The notes below the pieces were generated by a model, which saw nothing but the letters and a program-made list of their open reading frames with translations, was not told the DNA's origin and did not search any database. From Solirubrobacteraceae bacterium (lineage in GTDB: Bacteria > Actinomycetota > Thermoleophilia > Solirubrobacterales > Solirubrobacteraceae), in NCBI GenBank assembly GCA_030038955.1, contig JASHQV010000090.1, forward strand, positions 1 through 12,200: 12,200 nucleotides of DNA, read 5' to 3'. The first letter of the stretch is position 1. The number at the start of each line of letters is the position of its first letter. The position numbers were made by a program, and so were the translations under genes. Of the stretch, positions 6,394 to 12,200 are shown piece by piece.

Positions 6394-7398
6394 ATGCCGG
6401 ACTCACAGGCGGTTCGCCGCGACGCCGAACTGGTGGTCGACGTGTGCATGTCGGTCAAGGCTGACGATGTGGTAACGATCATCGCCGACGACACGCGTGA
6501 GGACGAGGCGCGCACCGTGGCCGAGGTGTGCGTGGATCGTGGCGCCTGGCCGGTGATCATGAATAACGAGATGCAGGTTCGCCGTGGCTGCGCGGACACG
6601 CACTTTCCGGTCTCCCCGCCCCGCAACCTCCATCAGGCGATGGTCAACTCCGACGAGATCATGATCGTCACACAGCTCGATTGGGCACACCGTTTCGCGC
6701 ACATCTCCGCGGTCAGGGAGTCATGTGACCGAGGAGCCAAGATCGCCTCAATCGAGCTCGGAATGGGCGGGTGGGGGCTCACGCGCGAGGTGTTGGAGGA
6801 CAACGCACGACGTGTGCACGAGGCGGCGGCGGCGCTGCAGGGCGTTGAGAAGGTACGTGTCACCTCGGCGCGCGGCAGCGACTTCACCGTGACGATCAAG
6901 GACCGTCCGGTCCTCGAGGTCACGGCGATCAAGGAGCCGGGCCAGATGATGGGTCCGCTGCCGCTTTGGGCCGAGGTGGCGTTCGCCGCCGTCGAGGATG
7001 CCACCGAAGGAGTGGTGGTGGTGGACGGGGTGATGCTCGGGATCGGGTTGGACGGCGATGTCAGCGAGCCGATCACCTGGATCATGCACGAGGGCCGCGT
7101 GCGCGAGATCACCGGAGGCGAGGAGGCCGAGCGGTTGCGGGCGACGATCGATGGCGTCGAGAACGCCGATGTACTCGGCGAGTTCGCGTTCGGCGTGAGC
7201 GAGGTCGAGCCATTCGGGACGCCGTCGGAGAAGGGTCGGCTCGGGGCTGTGCACTGCGCACTCGGGGACAACTCCCACGCCTATCCCGGCGGTCAGAATG
7301 TGTGCTCGCTGCACCTCGACGGCAATTTGCTCGACGTCTCTCTGCAGGCGGTCGATACCGGTCGTTGGATCTTCCAGGACGGAAAGTGGGCGCTGTGA
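6394..7398 (+). CDS. M29 aminopeptidase-fold protein, NicX-like (candidate ring-cleaving dioxygenase)
   Basis: 334 residues. The overall pattern is that of the aminopeptidase T/M29 fold: an N-terminal Rossmann-like half, then a C-terminal metal-binding half with GEFAFG (E263), VHCALGDN (H287) and SLHLDGNL (H307, D309). 2,5-dihydroxypyridine 5,6-dioxygenase (NicX) has this fold but binds mononuclear Fe(II), and its reported ligands include a His-x-Asp pair that corresponds to H307/D309. The N-x-P-x-GEV-F motif that carries a metal-binding glutamate in true aminopeptidases is not visible; the equivalent stretch reads KEPGQMMGPLP (180-190). This argues for a NicX-like rather than a peptidase role. 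The third metal ligand is uncertain (H287 or H232 are candidates). The family's known reaction is oxygenolytic cleavage of a dihydroxypyridine to an N-formyl/N-acyl maleamate-type product. The LLM gene lies just upstream and the cupin start overlaps its stop. A plain aminopeptidase remains possible. Confidence 0.72.
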   Translation: MPDSQAVRRDAELVVDVCMSVKADDVVTIIADDTREDEARTVAEVCVDRGAWPVIMNNEMQVRRGCADTHFPVSPPRNLHQAMVNSDEIMIVTQLDWAHRFAHISAVRESCDRGAKIASIELGMGGWGLTREVLEDNARRVHEAAAALQGVEKVRVTSARGSDFTVTIKDRPVLEVTAIKEPGQMMGPLPLWAEVAFAAVEDATEGVVVVDGVMLGIGLDGDVSEPITWIMHEGRVREITGGEEAERLRATIDGVENADVLGEFAFGVSEVEPFGTPSEKGRLGAVHCALGDNSHAYPGGQNVCSLHLDGNLLDVSLQAVDTGRWIFQDGKWAL

Positions 7399-7784
7399 GC
7401 GCTGACCTCGGGGCGGCCGTGCAGGTTTGCACGCTCGCGCAGGCCGAGCGCATCGATCTCGATTGCGGCAGTTGGAGCCGCATGGTGCTGAGCGAGCGCA
7501 CCGTCGTCGGCAACAGGTCATCGCTCGGCTATTCGGTGTTCACTCCCGGGACGCTCACCCCGCCCGTCGCTCACGAGACCGAGGAGCTCGCCTACGTGCT
7601 CAGCGGCACCGGGGAGTTGCGGCTCGATGACGGCGCGATGCCGTTCGGACCGGAAGACGGGCTGCTGATCCCCGCCGGCCGCTGGCACGCAATCGCGATC
7701 ACGGGCTCCGAAGACGTGGCGATGGTGTTCTGCTTCCCGCACCCGGACTATCCGCCGACCGAGCGGCGCCCAGAGAGGGCATGA
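7395..7784 (+). CDS. Small single-domain cupin
   Basis: 129 residues, starting at GTG 7395, which overlaps the stop of the preceding gene (GTGA). A purine-rich stretch (GGACGGAAAG) precedes it. The beta-barrel motifs are recognisable: motif 1 PPVAHETEELAYVLSGTGEL (H60, E64) and motif 2 PEDGLLIPAGRWHAI (H98). The first histidine of the usual H-x-H pair is V58, so only three of the four common metal ligands remain. Small cupins of this type serve as isomerases, dioxygenases or accessory proteins in catabolic operons, and many have unknown roles. Position between the NicX-like and aldolase-fold genes suggests an action on a pathway intermediate, but I cannot name a reaction. Confidence 0.82.
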   Translation: MSADLGAAVQVCTLAQAERIDLDCGSWSRMVLSERTVVGNRSSLGYSVFTPGTLTPPVAHETEELAYVLSGTGELRLDDGAMPFGPEDGLLIPAGRWHAIAITGSEDVAMVFCFPHPDYPPTERRPERA

Positions 7785-8575
7785 GCGCCAACACGCACCG
7801 CTCCGGAGTCTCGCGGAGCCAGGAGTTGATCGAGGACATAGCCTGGGGCTCGCGCATCCTGGCGATGGAGGGATACGCCGACCTTACCCTCGGTCATCTC
7901 AGTGCCCGGGGACCCGACGGTCACACGATCTACATCAAGCGCAAGGGGGTGGCGCTCGGCGAGGTCACGCCGTCCGACGTGCTCGCGGTCCGACTCGACG
8001 ACGACCACGACCATCCGCCGGCCGAGATGCACCTGGAGACCGTGCTTCACACCGAGGTCTACAAGCGTCGCCCGGACGTCTACAGCATCGTGCACGGTCA
8101 TCCGCCGTATGCCACCGCGTTCGGCGCCACCAGCGCCGAGTTCTCCTACCTTACCCACGACAGCGTTTTGTTCATGGACGGCATCGCCACCTACGAGGGG
8201 GTGCCTGATCTGATCATGGACTCCGACCAAGGCCGCGACGTGGCCGAGGCGCTGGCCGACAAGACCGTGCTCCTGCTCTCCAACCACGGTGTGCTGGTCG
8301 TGGAGCGCGACATTCGCTGGGCGGTGCTAGCCAGCGTCCTGCTGGAGCGATCGATCCGCCTGCAGGCGATCGCCGGGGGGCTTGGCGAGTTGCGCCCGAT
8401 TCCCGCGCGCTTCCTGAAGCGAATCCACGAGGGCAAGTACCAGGCTCAGTTTGCCGGCGAGTACTGGGATGCGTGGGTGCGGGAGCTGCGGCGTGCAGGC
8501 CAAGCCTTCGGCATGCCCGAGGACGACGCGGCCGGCGGCGATCACGATCGTCGCGACGAGGACGATGGACGTTGA
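7781..8575 (+). CDS. Class II aldolase/adducin-fold protein, candidate pyridine-dicarboxylate decarboxylase
   Basis: 264 residues. The ATG overlaps the cupin stop (ATGA), with AGAGAGGG just upstream. The zinc-binding set of the class II aldolase family is intact: H105 and H107 in SIVHGHPPYATAFG and H169 in LLSNHGVLVV, with E82 in PAEMHLETVLH at the position of the catalytic acid. An N-terminal GHLSARGPDG block (38-47) is where ligands bind in this fold. The charged tail (DDAAGGDHDRRDEDDGR) looks disordered. The family includes L-fuculose-phosphate and L-ribulose-phosphate enzymes, but also 3-hydroxy-2-methylpyridine-4,5-dicarboxylate 4-decarboxylase of vitamin B6 breakdown. No sugar kinase or isomerase is nearby, whereas relatives of other B6 enzymes are, so the decarboxylase role is favoured. 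That is inference from context; sequence motifs alone show only the fold. Several other aromatic-acid decarboxylases of the same fold are alternatives. Confidence 0.87.
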   Translation: MSANTHRSGVSRSQELIEDIAWGSRILAMEGYADLTLGHLSARGPDGHTIYIKRKGVALGEVTPSDVLAVRLDDDHDHPPAEMHLETVLHTEVYKRRPDVYSIVHGHPPYATAFGATSAEFSYLTHDSVLFMDGIATYEGVPDLIMDSDQGRDVAEALADKTVLLLSNHGVLVVERDIRWAVLASVLLERSIRLQAIAGGLGELRPIPARFLKRIHEGKYQAQFAGEYWDAWVRELRRAGQAFGMPEDDAAGGDHDRRDEDDGR

Positions 8576-9038
8576 GCTGAACCTGAATGGCGAGCACCTG
8601 CACGCCGAGCTCGAGCCGCACGAGCTACTCCTGGACGTGCTTCGCGACCGCTTCCGACTGACTGGCGCCAAGCGCTCCTGTGATGTGCAGGTCTGCGGTG
8701 CATGCACGGTGCTGGTCGACGGGGAGCCGGTGAGCGCGTGTAGCTACCTCGCCGTTGACGCTCGCGGTCACGAGCTGATGACGATCGAGGGGTTCGCGCA
8801 GACCGAGGAGTTCGCCGAGTTCGAGGCGGCGTTCTCGCGGCATGCAGCACTGCAGTGCGGCTTCTGCACGCCGGGCATGCTGCTCACGCTCAAGGCGCTG
8901 CGCGATGCTGGCGAGCTCGCTACCGAGGAGGACATCCGTCATGGGCTAGAGGGCAACCTCTGCCGCTGCACCGGATACGGGTCGATCCTCGTCGCCGCGC
9001 GGGAGCTTGCAGGTGCTGTGGAGGAGCAGGATCAGTGA
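8565..9038 (+). CDS. Molybdenum hydroxylase 2Fe-2S (small) subunit, CoxS type
   Basis: 157 residues from ATG 8565, which overlaps the aldolase-fold gene by 11 bases and has GAGG in front. The frame is open further upstream only as a shadow. The N-terminal plant-ferredoxin-type cluster uses C39, C44, C47 and C59 (SCDVQVCGACTVLVDGEPVSAC spans 38-59). The C-terminal helical domain carries the second cluster with C98, C101, C133 and C135 (QCGFCTPGM and LCRCTGY). All eight cysteines are present. It relays electrons from the molybdenum centre in the large subunit to FAD in the medium subunit. It sits directly before the large-subunit gene, whose GTG start overlaps its stop. The usual Gly before the first cluster cysteine is Ser, a minor change. 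Confidence 0.95.
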   Translation: MDVELNLNGEHLHAELEPHELLLDVLRDRFRLTGAKRSCDVQVCGACTVLVDGEPVSACSYLAVDARGHELMTIEGFAQTEEFAEFEAAFSRHAALQCGFCTPGMLLTLKALRDAGELATEEDIRHGLEGNLCRCTGYGSILVAARELAGAVEEQDQ

Positions 9039-11341
9039 GTGTCACGGAGCGCACCCGCACGAACGAGGTCGGAGTCTCACGCCCGCGCAAGGACGCACAC
9101 GAAAAACTGTGCGGTGAAGCTGAGTATGTGGGTGACATGGAGATGGCCGGGATGCTGCGAGGCAAGGTTCTGCGCAGCCCGTTCGCGCATGCGCTGATCC
9201 GCTCGATTGACACGACGGCGGCGGAGGCGATGCACGGGGTCAGCACGGTGCTCACGGCCGTCGATCTCGACGACATCGAGCCGTACTACGGCCACGCGAT
9301 CAAGGACCGGCCGATTCTGGCGATCGACCGCGTGCGCTTCGCCGGCGAGCCGGTGGCCGCCGTGGCGGCCACCGATGAGGCCACCGCCGAGGCGGCGATA
9401 CGGGCGATCGTCGTCGATTACGAGCAGCTGCCGGTGTGCGACACGCTTGAGCGTGCGCTAGCCGCTGACGCTCCGCGCCTGCACACCCGCCGGCCCAAGG
9501 TCGGCCTGTTCCATGGCCTTGGAGAGCTCGGCGAGATGGAGGGCAATCTCTGCTACCGGTACGAGCTGAACGCCGGCGACTTGGAGGCGACCGCGGCCGA
9601 GGCGGAGATCGAGGTCGAGGGCGAGTACAAGTTCCCCGCCGTCTACCAGTACGCGATGGAGACCCACGCCACGATCGCGCACTACGAGGGCGACGGCGTG
9701 ACCCTGTGGGCCAACTGTCAGCATCCGTTCCTGGTACAGGCTGAGATCGCCGATCTGTTCGCACTTCCGATCGGATCGGTGAGGATCATCGTGCCCTATC
9801 TCGGCGGCGGCTTCGGCTCCAAGTCGTACACGAAGATGGAGCCGCTGACCGTCGCCCTGGCGCGGAAGGCCGGCCGCCCGGTGCGGATCGTCAACGACGT
9901 CGACGAGTCGATCGTCACCTCCCGCCGGCACGGGATGCGCTGCTGGATGCGGACGCGTGCGGCGGCCGACGGCACGCTGCTCAGCCGTGAGGCGCGCTTC
10001 TGGATGGACACAGGGGCGTACGCGGATAACGGACCCCGAGTCACGGCCACCGCCGGCGATGCGGCCCCGGGGCCCTACCGGTGGCAGGCAGCGCAGGTGG
10101 AGGCGAACTGCGTGTACTGCAACACACCGCCGTCGGGCTCCTATCGCGCGTTCGGGGCGACCCACCTGCAGTGGATCGGCGAGTCGCAGCTCGACGAGGT
10201 CGCGCGTCGGGCCGGCCTCGACCCGGTCGAGCTCCGGCGCCGCTCGCTGGTCACGGCGGGCGAGCCGGTGCGCCCGAACGGGACCGGCAAGCCGCTCGAC
10301 GCGGACCTAGTGGGCGACGTCGAGCGCGCGGCCGAGGCGGTGGGCTGGAGTGAGCCGAAGCGTCCGTGGACGGGGCGCGGGGTCAGCGTCGGCTTGCTGG
10401 CTGCCGGAGCTCATCCGGTCTCGCGCGCATCCGTTCGCTTGTGCTCGGATGGTTCGGGCGACGTGTACGTAGGAACGACCGAGCTCGGTCAGGGGGCGCG
10501 CACGGTGATGGCTCAGATCGCGGCCGAGGAGCTGGGGACCTCCAGCGAGCGGCTGCGCGTCCATGGCGCCGATACTCGCTTCACGCCGTATGACCGATCG
10601 ACCGGCGCCAGCCGCTCCACCACGATCGCCGGGCTTGCGGTTCAGCGCGCTGCCCACGCGGTGGCCGACCGGCTCAGGGAGACCGCGGCTGAGCGCTGGG
10701 GCGTCGAACCCGAGGAGGTCGAGCTCTCGGGCGGCCGCGCGTCGTGGGCCGGCGAGGAGCTCGACTTCACGGACGTGATTGCCGCTCGCTTCGGCTTTCG
10801 CGGCGGCGAGATCATCGAGGGCGGCGAGGTGAGACCCGAGGGCGCAGCCACGGGCTCCTACGCCGAGGGCCCTCACTTCTGGGAGGTGTGCGTGGCCGGA
10901 GCCGAGGTCGAGGTCGATCCGGACACCGGGATCATCAATGTGCTTCGCACCGCGACCGTGGCCGACGTGGGGACCGCGATCAATCCGCAGCTCGTCCGAC
11001 GGCAGGACGAGGGCGCAGCGATGCAGGGGCTTGGCAACGCGCTGTTCGAGGAGTTGCGCTTTGACGACGGTCGGGTGATCAACGACAGCCTGCTCGAGTA
11101 TCGCGTGCCTCGGATCAGCGATCTTCCCGGGTCGATGCGCTCGATCGTCGTCGAGAACGGCGACGGCCCTGGGCCGTACGGCGCCAAGGGTTGCGGCGAG
11201 GGAGCACTCGCGGCGGTGCCCGCAGCGATCGTCTGCGCACTCGCCGATGCCGGCGTGCCGATGCAAGAGCTGCCGCTGACACCCGAGCGCGTGTGGCGCG
11301 CGCTCACAAACTCAACTGCGACGAGCAAGGAGACATCATGA
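9035..11341 (+). CDS. Molybdenum hydroxylase molybdopterin-binding (large) subunit, aldehyde oxidase/xanthine dehydrogenase family
   Basis: 768 residues from GTG 9035, overlapping the small-subunit stop as GTGA, with GAGGAG (9021-9026) upstream. Earlier in-frame starts fall inside the small-subunit gene. Ald_Xan_dh_C domain at about 20-135; molybdopterin domains follow. Motifs: YLGGGFGSK at 255-263, SYRAFGATHLQ at 369-379 (equatorial position near the molybdenum), TELGQGA with the cofactor-contacting glutamine, and GPYGAKGCGEGA near the C-terminus with the catalytic base E722. There is no AYXCSFR active-site loop, so it is not a CO dehydrogenase. The family hydroxylates N-heteroaromatic carbons next to nitrogen, or oxidises aldehydes to acids, using water. 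In this cluster the likely jobs are oxidising a pyridine aldehyde to its acid, or hydroxylating a pyridine ring; the sequence alone does not separate them. Maturation genes (CoxD/MobA/XdhC-like) are not in the window. Confidence 0.94.
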   Translation: MSVTERTRTNEVGVSRPRKDAHEKLCGEAEYVGDMEMAGMLRGKVLRSPFAHALIRSIDTTAAEAMHGVSTVLTAVDLDDIEPYYGHAIKDRPILAIDRVRFAGEPVAAVAATDEATAEAAIRAIVVDYEQLPVCDTLERALAADAPRLHTRRPKVGLFHGLGELGEMEGNLCYRYELNAGDLEATAAEAEIEVEGEYKFPAVYQYAMETHATIAHYEGDGVTLWANCQHPFLVQAEIADLFALPIGSVRIIVPYLGGGFGSKSYTKMEPLTVALARKAGRPVRIVNDVDESIVTSRRHGMRCWMRTRAAADGTLLSREARFWMDTGAYADNGPRVTATAGDAAPGPYRWQAAQVEANCVYCNTPPSGSYRAFGATHLQWIGESQLDEVARRAGLDPVELRRRSLVTAGEPVRPNGTGKPLDADLVGDVERAAEAVGWSEPKRPWTGRGVSVGLLAAGAHPVSRASVRLCSDGSGDVYVGTTELGQGARTVMAQIAAEELGTSSERLRVHGADTRFTPYDRSTGASRSTTIAGLAVQRAAHAVADRLRETAAERWGVEPEEVELSGGRASWAGEELDFTDVIAARFGFRGGEIIEGGEVRPEGAATGSYAEGPHFWEVCVAGAEVEVDPDTGIINVLRTATVADVGTAINPQLVRRQDEGAAMQGLGNALFEELRFDDGRVINDSLLEYRVPRISDLPGSMRSIVVENGDGPGPYGAKGCGEGALAAVPAAIVCALADAGVPMQELPLTPERVWRALTNSTATSKETS
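11327..11332 (+). promoter_or_regulatory. Ribosome binding site of the HAD-type dehydrogenase gene
   Basis: AAGGAG lies 5 bases before ATG 11338, inside the end of the large-subunit gene; the ATG overlaps that gene's stop as ATGA. Confidence 0.65.
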
Positions 11342-12200
11342 CTGACCTAAAGCGTGCGACGATCATCGGCGTCGGGACGATGGGTCCCGGCATGGGCGCG
11401 GTGCTTGCTCGTGCCGGGCTGCGTGTGACGTTCTACGACATCGACGCGGGTGCGCTCGAGCGCGCCCGGGGTGCCGTTGGCTTGGCCCAGAGCGTGCTCG
11501 ATCGCCTCGACGTGCCGGTGCGAGACGGCGGCGAGCTGATCTACGAGAGCGATCCGGCGAAGGCGCTCGACGGTGCCGAGCTGGTCGTTGAGGCTGTGCC
11601 CGAGGACCTGGGAATCAAGACCAAGGTGCTGGCGGACGTGGAGGAGCGCTGCTCTGAGGAGACGATCATCGCTTCCAACACCTCTGGGATTCCGGTTACA
11701 AAGCTGGCGGCGGACCTCGAACACCCCGAACGGGTCATCGGTTGGCACTGGTCGAACCCGCCGCACCTGATCCCGATGAACGAGGTGATCCCCGGCGAGC
11801 GCACAGCCCCCGAGACGACGGCGGCGATCGAGGAGCTCACCCGGAGGATCGGCTACGAGCCGGTGACGCTGAGAAAAGAGTCCCCGGGCTTCGTCGAGAA
11901 CCGCGTGCTGTACGCGATCATGCGCGAATGCCTGGCGCTCGTGGACGAGGGCGTGATCGACATCGACGGCGTCGATCGTTGCGTGAAGTGGGGGATCGGC
12001 TACAAGCTGGCGGTCGTCCCGCCGATCGAGCTGCTCGATATGGCCGGGCTCGACATCTACACGAGCGTCGCCAGCTACCTGAACCAGGTCCTCTCCAGCG
12101 CGTCCGAGGTGTCCGAGACCGCGACCAAGCTGCATGACGCAGGTCGGCTCGGGATCAAGACGGGCGGCGGCTTCTTCGACTACACGCCCGAGCGCGTGAA
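11338..12200 (+). CDS. 3-hydroxyacyl-CoA dehydrogenase-superfamily NAD-dependent dehydrogenase, FHMPC 5-dehydrogenase-like (3' end outside window)
   Basis: 287 codons are visible and the frame is open at the right edge, probably lacking only about 20-30 residues. N-terminal NAD-binding Rossmann domain with GVGTMGPGMG at 11-20 and acidic D34 after the second strand, indicating NAD preference. Catalytic dyad H137 (WHWSNPPH) and E149, with S113/N114 in IASNTSGIP. The C-terminal helical domain starts near 183 (PGFVENRVLYA). As I recall it, Mesorhizobium loti 5-formyl-3-hydroxy-2-methylpyridine-4-carboxylate 5-dehydrogenase shares TMGPGM, TSGIP-TKL, HWSNPPH-IPM-EVI-GE-TAP-T, PGFVENRVLYA, GVID, C-V-WGIGYK-AV and LLDMAGLDIY. 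That enzyme oxidises the C5 aldehyde of a vitamin B6 intermediate to the carboxylate with NAD. The match is far closer than to fatty-acid enzymes (HFFNP). L-gulonate/carnitine dehydrogenase-type enzymes are more distant alternatives. It is the last visible gene of the operon. Confidence 0.9.
   Translation, partial: MTDLKRATIIGVGTMGPGMGAVLARAGLRVTFYDIDAGALERARGAVGLAQSVLDRLDVPVRDGGELIYESDPAKALDGAELVVEAVPEDLGIKTKVLADVEERCSEETIIASNTSGIPVTKLAADLEHPERVIGWHWSNPPHLIPMNEVIPGERTAPETTAAIEELTRRIGYEPVTLRKESPGFVENRVLYAIMRECLALVDEGVIDIDGVDRCVKWGIGYKLAVVPPIELLDMAGLDIYTSVASYLNQVLSSASEVSETATKLHDAGRLGIKTGGGFFDYTPERV

Noticed and set aside
8855..9034. Earlier start for the molybdopterin subunit
   Set aside because: It would lie entirely within the 2Fe-2S subunit gene; GTG 9035 with GAGGAG upstream and a GTGA overlap is the sensible start.
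10307..11266. 319-codon minus-strand open frame opposite the molybdopterin subunit
   Set aside because: Antisense shadow of a gene with complete family motifs; no ribosome binding site or recognisable domain.
9035..11341. Aerobic CO dehydrogenase large subunit (CoxL)
   Set aside because: The AYXCSFR copper-cysteine loop is absent; the equivalent stretch reads SYRAFGATHLQ, typical of other hydroxylases of the family.
1..12200. tRNA, rRNA, CRISPR arrays, insertion sequences, integrase or att sites
   Set aside because: No cloverleaf-like stretch, spaced direct repeats, transposase or integrase reading frame was seen on either strand.

Overview
The window is GC-rich bacterial DNA with tightly packed genes, strong AGGAGG-type ribosome binding sites, some GTG starts and many 1-4 base stop/start overlaps. 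This style fits a high-GC soil actinobacterium, possibly a Thermoleophilia/Solirubrobacter-type lineage, but no marker gene fixes the taxon. I see no rRNA, tRNA, CRISPR array, insertion sequence or phage gene.

Layout. Two plus-strand genes open the window: the C-terminal part of an APC-family permease (cut by the left edge) and, 45 bases later, a class V aminotransferase closely resembling pyridoxamine-pyruvate aminotransferase. Converging on them is a minus-strand pair: the FAD subunit of a molybdenum hydroxylase and an M20 metallohydrolase, overlapping by ATGA. A 345-base divergent control region (4259-4603) separates this pair from a long plus-strand operon that runs off the right edge: a GntR/FCD regulator, a luciferase-like (LLM) monooxygenase, an M29-fold protein with NicX-type features, a small cupin, a class II aldolase-fold protein, the 2Fe-2S and molybdopterin subunits of the molybdenum hydroxylase, and an NAD-dependent dehydrogenase of the 3-hydroxyacyl-CoA dehydrogenase superfamily (open at the right edge).

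Interpretation. Three of these genes fall in the families used for vitamin B6 breakdown in Mesorhizobium loti: pyridoxamine-pyruvate aminotransferase, 5-formyl-3-hydroxy-2-methylpyridine-4-carboxylate 5-dehydrogenase (HAD-type), and 3-hydroxy-2-methylpyridine-4,5-dicarboxylate 4-decarboxylase (class II aldolase fold). The aminotransferase and dehydrogenase match motif by motif as I remember those proteins; the decarboxylase assignment rests on fold and context. The lactone-forming dehydrogenase, the lactonase, the flavoprotein ring-opening oxygenase and its amidohydrolase of the known route are not in the window. In their place are a three-subunit molybdenum hydroxylase, an LLM monooxygenase, a NicX-like (2,5-dihydroxypyridine dioxygenase family) protein, a cupin and an M20 hydrolase. 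My main inference is that this is a catabolic island for a pyridine compound, vitamin B6 or a close relative, using a different combination of ring-attack enzymes from the described pathways. The permease would import substrate, the aminotransferase would remove an amino group, the molybdenum hydroxylase would oxidise an aldehyde or the ring, the HAD-type enzyme and aldolase-fold decarboxylase would trim side chains, the LLM and/or NicX-like enzyme would open the ring, and the M20 enzyme would split the resulting amide. The substrate and the order of steps are not shown by the sequence.

Regulation. The GntR/FCD regulator is the first gene of the long operon and sits beside the divergent control region, which holds a well-formed promoter for the operon and a perfect TTGTCGACAA palindrome on the other side. 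Substrate-relieved autorepression of both divergent units is the simplest model.
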